The translations under genes and the position numbers were made by a program. 64,000 nucleotides of DNA, taken from assembly GCA_018873245.2 (NCBI GenBank), contig JAEMBT020000007.1, forward strand, positions 4,585,129-4,649,128. Reading direction: 5' to 3'. Under the pieces are notes generated by a model. The model was not told the origin of the DNA, searched no databases, and saw only the letters and a program-made list of their open reading frames with translations. Each line of letters opens with the position of its first letter. The stretch's first letter is position 1. This document shows, in pieces, positions 52,533 to 62,227 of this stretch. This stretch comes from Archegozetes longisetosus. Lineage: Eukaryota; Arthropoda; Arachnida; Sarcoptiformes; Trhypochthoniidae.

Positions 52533-52860
52533 ATTTAGACACCTTGATTTCTGTAGTAGAGTAAACTTGTTAACTTTAGAAGCAATACATAAGCTTTGGA
52601 ATGAGCCTCTTCATTAAACAAGCGTTTATTTAATAATGAAGAACATTTGATTTTAGACTTGACTACCTCAAACCCCTATCTACAGATGGGAGATCAAAAA
52701 TCATTTTTCTAATTCCGAAGCGTCCAGTAGCCACCCTCAGTAACCGGAGTACTAAAACTCGAGACTATAGATCAATCTAATCTCAGCGATAATCACACTT
52801 ATGTTTATGTGGTTAGTAGTTTTTGAGTTTCATAGTGTTGGACATGTTTAGAGTGCAAGT

Positions 52861-53061
52861 AGAGATGAACCTTTTCGTATTTTATTATTTTTATAAATCG
52901 GAAGGTTTTTTCATGTTTTATTACTTTTCAGAAATTCTTTATATAATAAAATACGAAAAGTATTTTTTATACCGAAAAACCCCGAAATTTCTGAAAAGTA
53001 ATAAAACATGAAAAAACCCTCCGATTTTTAAAAATAATAAAACACGAAAAGGTTCTTCTCT
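52861..53061. mobile_element. 200-bp hairpin element with 77-bp inverted arms
   Basis: The left arm (52861-52936) and right arm (52985-53061) are near-perfect reverse complements, each holding AACCTTTTCGTATTTTATTA (or G for A), ATCGGA(A/G)GGTTTTTTCATG and ACTTTTCAGAAATT. The ~48-bp loop itself contains AAAATACGAAAAGTATTTTT. AAGT flanks both sides, a possible 4-bp duplication. It is non-coding. It could be a foldback MITE or a hairpin RNA source. Confidence 0.85.
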
Positions 53062-53095
53062 AAGTATAAGTATAGTGTTTTTATTTTATAGATTA

Positions 53096-53320
53096 TACAC
53101 TTAAAACTTAATAATTGCTGATAGCAACCAGAAGTGATGCGTTGTCATGGCATTGTTTCCATTAGGCAATAATACCAACACATATTAACAAACTTATAGA
53201 ATAGTAATAAAGACAAACTAAAAATCAAATTTGGCAAGACTTGATGCGCATCACAGACAGGTTGACATATTAATCGTCTTTCTCTTGTTGCTATCAAGGT
53301 TTATTAACTTTTAAAGCGGA
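53096..53320 (+). mobile_element. MITE family A, copy 6
   Basis: A 225-bp copy lying 35 bp after the hairpin element. It begins TACACTTAAAACTTAATAAT and then GCTGATAGCAACCAGAAGTG. It ends TTGTTGCTATCAAGGTTTAT and TAACTTTTAAAGCGGA. Landmarks are GATGCGTTGTCATGGCAT, AACAAACTTATAGAATA, AAATCAAATTTGGCAA and CAGGTTGACATA. The 3' terminal TA is lost. Confidence 0.85.
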
Positions 53321-53573
53321 GATTGTGTTCATATGATTAGTTTGGAATAATTTCATGAATTTATTTCATCCGAAACGTTTCTAACACTAAAAAGATCTAA
53401 AATTAACAATTTATATCGTAAACGCTTAGACAATATTTGATGATTTTCAATATTTGTAGTGAATTTAAAAGTAAAATAATGATCGGATGTAGAGCAAAAT
53501 GTTTGGAAGAAGAGCAAAGTGAAAGTGAAAGTTTTAAAAAGGGCAATATTGGAAACAAATAAAAGAAGATCGC

Positions 53574-53577
<4 letters not shown>

Positions 53578-53661
<84 letters not shown>
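53578..53661. repeat. (GA)n microsatellite, longest in the window
   Basis: About 84 bp (42 units) of uninterrupted GA. The three longish open frames across it encode only Arg-Glu or Ser-Leu repeats. Confidence 0.97.
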
Positions 53662-53665
<4 letters not shown>

Positions 53666-54939
53666 TGTAAAGATCTCAATAGTAAAAGTGCTGATGTAAA
53701 AGTTAGCGTAGAATGGGTAGAAAGAGAACATGGATAGGCTTATAGTAGAAATGTTTCTTTTTAGGGCATGTTGTAACTTATGTCTGCAAAAAGCATTAAG
53801 TAATGGGTTAATGGAAACTCAATGTAGTTTTTAGATGACTGCATAGATCGACATATGAAATAGCTCACCAAAAAAGCTAATACGTCCTCATGTATACCAA
53901 CATCAAAATGCTTTCAACGACACAACGGATCACTGGCAATGGTATTAACTAAATTTTCTTAGATAGACTTCTATTACTTTTCACTTTGAACTGTAAGAAT
54001 GTCCACTACTATTGCCTGTTATATAATATCCTCATATAATCTCTACATTTTGGCAAATATTTTTTTAAGGATAAATCATAAAAGCATTAAACATAATAAC
54101 TCTTTTACCTTTAAAAATATGACTTATACAAAATGTTTGACTTGTTTGCCAAACGCTATATCAAATCAAATGTTTTCATAAGTTCTCATAACTCATAAAC
54201 ACGGTTTCTATTCATGTTTGTTAGCCCAGCCTTTCAATTATTCTTAAGTACTCGTTCTCCACTTATCCAACACTTAAGATTTTCTCTTTTCACTCTATTC
54301 CCTGTTTATTTTATTTGATTCCCTAATCTTGTGTTATCATTAAATTTTCAATTCTCAACTGGTTTCAAATGTGTCGTCAATTGACCAGTAAATGATCGGA
54401 TAATAGGACCCGTAAATATACTGTCAAAATAAACTGCCTTTTCAATAGTTTCTTCTCTTGTGAGACATTCTGCAACAAAAAATCAGTTTCAGATAGTTAT
54501 TAAAGCAACTATAACTTTAAATTTTTTTTTCAACCATTATTTCTTATACAGAACCAGTATAAGACTTGGATTTGTCTGGTATTCTGTGTAAGAATAAATC
54601 ATGGATTCACAGATGTCTTTTTCAAATTTATATAGATTCTTGCATTGTTGACGGCAGTTTACTTAAAGTCCTCTTCAAAACCAAGATGTTCTGTTTGGCC
54701 TAGCAATTAATTAACAATTTTATTAGAACTTTGCAATCGCCCTAAAACTGGTGAGCGTGATCTACAACAATACAACTACATCCCCACTGCAGAGCTGTTC
54801 ATCATTTCTAAAAATTTCTAATCTAATTTCAGATAACTAGATCACAAATTATATTAAAGCAAAAAATGCCACACAGATTGTTCAGTTTTCTAGCAGTAAT
54901 TAAAAAATCAACTTTAGTCCTAAAGTGAAGAGCTGACTG

Positions 54940-55173
54940 TATACTCAAAAACCTAACAATCATAGGTAGCAACTAGAAGTGATGCGTTGCCATGGAATAC
55001 TTTTCATCAAACCATAACAGAGAGTTGACTAAAGAAATTTACAGGACATTCAATATAGTAATGAAAGACAATCAGAAATCAAATCTGAAAACAAATTGGT
55101 GAGCATGACAAAGAGATTAACATAGCAACGGTTCTATTTGTTGCTATCTTAGATTATTAACTTTTCAGATGCA
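54940..55173 (+). mobile_element. MITE family A, copy 7
   Basis: A 234-bp copy. It begins TATACTCAAAAACCTAACAA and then ATAGGTAGCAACTAGAAGTG. It ends TTGTTGCTATCTTAGATTAT and TAACTTTTCAGATGCA. It shares GATGCGTTGCCATGG, ACATTCAATATAGTAATGAA and AACATAGCAACGG with the family. The 3' terminal TA is displaced by a base or two. Confidence 0.85.
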
Positions 55174-55547
55174 ATACTCTCTCTATATATAGGTCTAAAT
55201 AACGCAATCAAATTGTTGTCATTGCGTTCAATCCGATGAGGTTTAGGTCAATTTGATAGAATGAGACTTTGACTTAATTCTTCTTTGCGTGATATAATTT
55301 TGTTCTTCTAAGCGTGAAATAAGAGATGGACAAAACGAGCGGAAAAATTAAAGGCTTCCTTTGCCTTCTTCTGGAATACCGCTCAATTACTTCGTGTTGC
55401 TTTTTCACTAATGAATCCCTACATCCAAAAGACTATTTTCTTGAATTTGTTCTACAAAATAAATGTAATCAAATAATGAGATAAAACGTCAAGCAATAGA
55501 TCCCATCATTATTATTACTTATCATTAGAAGATATTCAAAATTATAG

Positions 55548-55595
<48 letters not shown>

Positions 55596-58500
55596 TCAAA
55601 AATAAATTATATTTGAACTAAACTTGTGATTCAATTATTTTGAAATTATTGTCAAATGAATGCTCACTATTGGTCCTAAACATTTGAGACATAATGATTT
55701 TTGTCAAATGAAATTGGATTTAGTAGAGAAATCTTAGTGACAAATAGACATTAGAAAAGTTACTACTTTTCAATGTCAGCAATATTGAAGGAATGTTGTG
55801 ATTGAAATAACTGAATGTTTTAGCGCATAACTTGTCTTTTAAAGTTAGGTAACTGTGGAAACAAATTTTGGTAAAAATATTTGATATTTCAGAAAGTTAT
55901 AAATGATAGTTTGTCACTGATCTGACTAATAGAATGAAAATAAGTGATTTGACTATATATAACTCAACATATTATGTGATCATTTCTCTCAAACATATTT
56001 ACTATTGGTTTAAAAAGGGAAAAATAAAATATAAATTCCAAATAACAGCCATTCTTCAGTTAGTTGGCAAACAGAGATTGTGTGTCGCAATCTTATTATC
56101 GAATATATCTTTTGATAATCTCTCTTAGACCCTTCAATAAACTTAAGCTTGAGTGAAATTGAAGTAACTTTGAATGCATGCAAATTGAGCTTATTTTTCA
56201 AATATTGTATTTTCTATGCATGCATTACAGCAACCTCTATAAGCATGAGTCGATCGGTGCTATTATTATAAGAAACTCAGTGGCGTTATTACCATAAAAT
56301 CATATTAAATTAACATCAAACCATATTAAACGCCATCAAACTAACCAATCAAATACACATTCCTCAAAATCAAACTCTAATCGAACAGCACTTAACTTCC
56401 AGTTTGACCAGTACTAGTATTACTACTTTGGACTTAGTTCTATTAGGACTATTAGGAGTTGGCAAATTTTGGATACGCCGCAAGCTTAGCAGTGAAAACA
56501 TTTTAGTGTATTTTCAAATATCGTGTGCAGCTTTTAAAAGAAAAAAGCATTTCGTGTGGAATAATAAAATTGATCTTATCGTTTACCAAATTGCAGCTCC
56601 CCTTTGGTCGAATTGAATTTTTCAATTGAAAACTCAAGCCAGTAATGTATTACCTATTTTTACTTTGTAGCGATTTTTCTTCATATATACTGCATTCGTC
56701 ATGTATAAAACGAAATAAATTAAACTCATATTATATGTATTCAGTGCAATATTGAAAGAGAAGGCAAATATTTATAAGATTTCATGAAATAGAGAAATTC
56801 TTTTGTGAAATATATTCGTCAAATGATTTAATATTTTTATGCATCAATGTTAATACGTTTGCTCAATACAAAATAACTTAACTTAGTATAACTTAATTAT
56901 ATATAGATTAAAGTTTAAATTTATATAGATCAAACTTTAAAATTATATAGATTAAACTTTAACCTATCCCTACAATCAATTTCTCTATAACTTGTTCCTA
57001 TTTAATCAAACCAATTACTTACCAATTTATTCAATTTCTACATTTCGTGTGTTCACCTAATTTGACAATATCTTCAGTAAACACGATCTCATACATTGAT
57101 CGATACTTGATTTTGTAAATGTTCAATCAATAATCTTTTGCTCAAATAATTTAATCGATTGTAAGTCTAACTTATGTTCAACTTTAGTAAATATTTCGAA
57201 CCAGAATCTCATCAGTAGGGCTGTGAAAAATATGTGTTTATCCATGTACTAAATGTCACACGTCTAATGTTGAGCTGCTCTCTAAATTTGCTCTATTAGT
57301 ATTTTAGCATATTTTACCTAATGATCGACGTTATTTTTGCTGGTTAATTCATAAATTATGTTTTCATAAATTGTTTTACTTGTTCTCTATGTAGACCTTT
57401 TATAACAACAGTTATATATGAGAGGGAGCGAAATGCATGAGATCTCACAAAGAACTAATGAATAAATAAATAATTAGTTAGAATAGAAAAGATTAAAAAC
57501 AAAACAAAACAAGTTACAAAGAAAAGCAAATAGATTAATACAAATAGATTTATAGAAGAAATAGTAGTCGAGTTCATAATGATTAGTTAGAGAGAATGAG
57601 AAATGAAATTTAGTGTGAGAAAGTGTAATAAGTTTAATAAGTCTGTGCCAAGTCAAGCACATATCGGCTTTGATAAGAAATATAGAGGTTTGTGGTTTAT
57701 CAAACCTTATTCAAGACAATCATTCAACAATGGTGAGTTAACAGTCCAGTAAAACATGATAGCATTGTATTCAATAAATGCTTTCATTGTTTACTATATG
57801 GTCATTAATGGACAAACGGTTATCGCTTTGCAAAGATGACCGGAAATAGAGAAAACGAAAGGAAATGGCTAAAGATAAACCTAATCAAATAAATTACTAT
57901 TAAAGTGTGGTGTCCAAAATATTTTACTATTTTTACAGCGGCATTCTTCTACCATCTAATATGTTTCTATATTTCTACTCCTCTTTTTTTAATCCTAATT
58001 ACTCGTCAAATCATCGACTACTTTATGGATTGCTTGATGGATTATTTGATGAGTTCTTTAATAACTTTTCCACCATATGACAGTTTAGTCAACTAGCAGT
58101 ATGAATACTATTTTTGCACATTATCTTTTGCAATGTTATGCTCGTTGAACCTTAACTTCCGTGTGAACCCATGATCTCAGTTATTATATGAATCATGCTA
58201 TCAATTAAGTTGAATAATATATTCATTTCAATTAAATAATAGTATTTTACTGCAACACTTTGTCTCTCAAATAGTATCTGATTGTTTTCAGTATTTTAAA
58301 TGGATTTTTATCTTATAAAACATCAAAATAAAGCAGTAATCTGATTAAATTAATTAAAGTTAGTATAGTTTTCATGGCTTCAGATCAATTTGAAGGTAAG
58401 ATTTAGTGTCCATATCAACATTACGCCACTGTCGGATCAATTATGAGAAATAGCTGCGCTCCACAGAAGTGATAGTCCATCATATGTCCAAATGGGATCA

Positions 58501-59510
58501 TTACTATTCCAGTTCTGCATTTAGATTAACTTTTGGATCAATGATAATATACAAAAAGGGCATATCTCACTCTACTGTATCAACACCATTATAGCTGACT
58601 GACTAACATTGAGTTAAGCTAAGAATTAGTTGATTCTGACTGGTAGCGTAATTTTCTTGAGTCTAACTATATTAAAAGCGATAATTAAATTATGGCGTTA
58701 GGAAAGAGCATGAATTATGTTTATAGAAAATAACAGGTTGGTTGAGTTGAAGCCTTCTGGCGACTTATCCTTCAATCAGAAAGTTAGAATCAAATTGCAG
58801 CAGAAATGATCTGAAATGCGTAAGTAACAAAACCAAAGTTAGACTATTAAGGGTTATCTGAAATGAGCACTCATAAGAAGAAATGAGCCCTACATTATCT
58901 AAAGTTAAGTTAATATGTTTGTTGCCCAGTCGCCAGTTTGCTATCTTTTGCAATGAGTTCATAACTTTAACGCAATTACTGCAACTATTTGAATCCTAAG
59001 GGTTCTCTCAAATCAACTCTACAACTAAGTTTTAATAATTTTGGTTAATTTAAAACTTTTTGACAAATAAGGTAGTATTCAGATGAGACAGATTCTAATT
59101 AGTGTATGATTAAAATACTGTTCTAGTTTCTCATCAACTAATTTAACTAAAGCTTTACTACAAACAATCTTATTTTTAATAATCAATTTAAACAATAGAA
59201 ACATTTTCATCAAAAAACAACTTCACCTTCTAGTAAAGCGGCTTAGTATTACTTAATAAATGTTTAATAAGAGTATAATTCATTTTTGTTAGCCTAATAT
59301 TCAGTTAACTATTCAGTGGTATTATATGGCTTTTCTATCGTCTTATCTAACACAAAGATGCAGTGCTGTCACCCTTCACATCAAATAGAAGCTTTCTCTC
59401 ATATTAAGATAAAATCTCATTCAAAATAACTTTCTTCTGAGTTTCTGTTTGTTTTTTACCTAAATGAAACAAACACACAAAGATATCATTATTGAAAATG
59501 ATAGTATGTG
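55174..59510. other. Gene-free stretch
   Basis: No gene is supported. It holds a CT microsatellite at 55551 and one TACGCCACT motif at 58422. Short open frames (up to 70 codons) are AT-rich and unconvincing. Confidence 0.5.
55551..55590. repeat. (CT)n microsatellite
   Basis: About 40 bases of CT repeat followed by TCTCTTC. Confidence 0.95.
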
Positions 59511-59741
59511 TACACTCAAAAACTTGACGATCGTTGATAGCAACCAGAGGTTGTTGTGGCATGCTTTCTATCAGATCTTAATATGTTGGCATACTAACAA
59601 ACTCGTACAATATTCAATATAATGATGAAAGCAAATTACAAATCAAATTTGGCAACAAATTTGATTTGTATGACAGGTAGATTAACATAGTGAGGTCATC
59701 TTTTTTTATTGCTATCGCGGATAATTAAGTTTCAAACTGTA
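59511..59741 (+). mobile_element. MITE family A, copy 8
   Basis: A 231-bp copy close to the family consensus. It begins TACACTCAAAAACTTGACGA and then TTGATAGCAACCAG. It ends ATTGCTATCGCGGATAATTA and AGTTTCAAACTGTA. The landmarks TGTGGCATGCTTTCTATCAG, AATATGTTGGCATACTAACA, ATATTCAATATAATGATGAA, AAATTTGGCAACAAATTTGA and GACAGGTAGATTAACATAG are all present. Confidence 0.92.
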
Positions 59742-60091
59742 TATTTCTAAAGTATGGGTTACTTCGTGTCAAATAGCATTATAGTCTATTCACATTGAAA
59801 TACGTATAAATTAATTAATTTGGAGAAATGAGTTTAATTCTCTGAACGGACTCTCAAAAAAGAACTTATATTTAATGCTTATGCATAATATTGATTTTTT
59901 GATGATTGACTAAAAAGTTGGGCCATAATAAGAGTTGTGATTTGATGGACTTATCATATTCTAAGTTTGGCATAAACTAATGTAATAAAAGCGATCACTC
60001 TTCGTAAATGCATGTTCGATGTACTGACTGATCGTTAACACAATAGAAGCTACTTTTCTATATATTGATGAGACAATCACTTTTGGAGAGT

Positions 60092-60132
60092 CAAACACGA
60101 CTCAGCTCTTTGTATGGTAATTAGGATAATGG
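60092..60132 (+). repeat. 41-bp perfect repeat, copy 2
   Basis: Identical over 41 bases to the reverse complement of 23887-23927. Flanks do not align with the other copy. No coding frame, tRNA box or terminal repeat is seen. Confidence 0.9.
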
Positions 60133-60392
60133 TGAGATGAGATATAAGTCACACCCAAATGCTATTTGAACGTAGAGTTACATCAGTTCTCCTACAAATG
60201 TGATTTACTATATAACGTTTTCTATCCATTCAACGCATCATTTAGTCATTTAGCTCGATGTGAAAAACATGTTTTTTGCTAACTATATAACAATGAAGTG
60301 CAATACCAAATATTATATACTATTTCATATACTTCTTACTTATTTGTATATCAGATATCATTTGTTTGTTTTAGCTCTTTGTCAAAATGGTA

Positions 60393-60606
60393 TACAGTCA
60401 AATCTGTCTAATTTGAGCATAGAGTTAGGTCGGGTTAGATTAGGTTAGGTTAGATTTAGATTTAGATTAGAGTTAGGTTAGGTCAAGTTAGAGTTAAGTG
60501 CTTTCTAGAAATCAATAACAATCAAGCCATGCTTCTCTATGCAATTTTTATATTGATTTCTTAAAACCATTTAACTCAATATTCAAATTAGATAGACTTG
60601 ACTGTA
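60393..60606. mobile_element. MITE family B with TTAGG-like core
   Basis: The left end TACAGTCAAATCTGTCTAAT (then TTGAGCATAGAGTTA) and the right end reverse complemented TACAGTCAAGTCTATCTAAT (then TTGAATATTGAGTTA) match at about 30 of 35 positions, with TA at both borders. The ends resemble pogo/Tigger-type Tc1/mariner elements. The interior at about 60424-60498 is a degenerate TTAGG array (GGTTAGATTAGGTTAGGTT). There is no coding capacity. Confidence 0.75.
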
Positions 60607-62227
60607 CCTTTTTCTTTATAACGAACGATAACCTCTATATTGACCCAACTCTTAACGACTTGAAACTCGAAATTTCAATTTATTTCATAGTTTTAGGTGA
60701 AAAGATTGGTAATTAAAAACTTGAAATTCATTTATTTTGATTAGATTTTTATTCTAAAACATTAATTTTCAAGTTTAATGATCTAATTTCATGCACAGAT
60801 TCATTATATTCAGCGAAGTTATGTCTTTCGGCATAATTATATCAATCAGGAATTAATTGACTTTTTTAATTAAAAAAACAAATACATTGATGTAATAATA
60901 GAAGAAAGTTAATTAAAATTTTTGTTTTCTCATTGCGTAGCATCAAAGTGAAAAACTAGTTGTAAGCTAATCACTAAAGTTGTATAAATCACTCTAGTCA
61001 GTCAGTACCACTTCATCACGAACTCACGGCTTAGTCACCACTTAATCACGCTAAGTCATCACCTAGTCACGACTTGATCACGCCAAATTATTATTTTAGC
61101 TTTAATATTGAAAATGCTTCTACGAATCACTCTAATAAGTGGTAAATTTGATTGAATTACTCAAACAGTATTCACAAATTAATTGAGTGGTTGGTATAGT
61201 TAAGAAAAAAGCAACATATACTTATTCATAACATATTGCAATTACTATGAAAAGTAGTGATTAAGTTAATTTTATCGAATCTTTTCTTGAGAAATATGGG
61301 TCTCATATCACTTATTCCTTACATAATTACATCTGGTGCAGGCCTAACTTACGCCTTCGAATATAATAGTGCTGACAAAAATGCTTCAACTCAACCATAC
61401 TTAATAAGCAATCGAAAGTAATGAGAAATGAGTTTTTCATTATTTTATTAAACAGAAAACTTTGTTTCACGTCTCGTTTAAGTAGTGTTGGAAATTATCT
61501 ATAAATACTAGAAGACAGTTTCTAGGAATATTTGTCTAGCTGAAGTATACACAAATTTCAGAAACATTTCCAGAAACTTTCTAGAAATTATCTTCCTACA
61601 ACACCAGATTTAAGTGCAAAAAGCGCTAGCGATAATACAGCTTTTTAGCTATGGACTGCAGAGTAAATTATTAAATGTAAGTAAGGTTAGGTTAGATTGA
61701 GCTAAGTTAGATTAGATCTATACTTCTTGCAAGAATCTCAGGTAATAGGGGAATTGAGATTAGGTTTCTCTTTAAATTTCATGTAATTCTTCACCCAAAA
61801 TATTTAAAGATTTGAATTTCAAATTATGAGCTAGATTTTCAGTTCATTTGACTATTTGATATTTGGGATACTTTATGTCAACAACTCGGTTGTTGAGTAA
61901 CCTAAGTATGATTTAGTGATTTTCAACCGAGAAATGGGTCAATTCTATTTTGACAAACTTTTTCGAAAGTTAAATGAAATAAAAGTTGAATAAAATAAGA
62001 GATGAATTTGCACTGAGAGCAAAATTAAGAAAAGTTTGATTCAATTATGAGAGAAATTGTGAGTAGAAGCACAAGTGTTTCCCTCTCTAGTCCACTCAAC
62101 CAATCATATTTGAATCAATATAACAATATTTGTATGTCAAGTGAGAAACATGTTTTTGTGTGTTTCAAACTCTTATAATCTAAACCAAAACAAAATTATC
62201 TAATAAATCAAACACTAACCTAAAGCA
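60607..62227. other. Gene-free stretch upstream of IntS11
   Basis: This contains short CACTTAGTCACGA-like repeats near 61007-61082 and a TTAGG-like run at 61683-61718. The IntS11 promoter must lie towards the right end. A CCAAT sequence at about 62098-62102 is the only recognisable promoter-like word and its role is unproven. No TATA box is evident. Confidence 0.45.
61683..61718 (+). repeat. Short TTAGG-like run
   Basis: AAGGTTAGGTTAGATTGAGC followed by TAAGTTAGATTAGATC, about seven degenerate pentamers. Confidence 0.5.

Noticed and set aside
53353..53737. Open frames of 65-108 codons on both strands
   Set aside because: They are caused by the 84-bp GA microsatellite and encode only Ser-Leu or Arg-Glu repeats.
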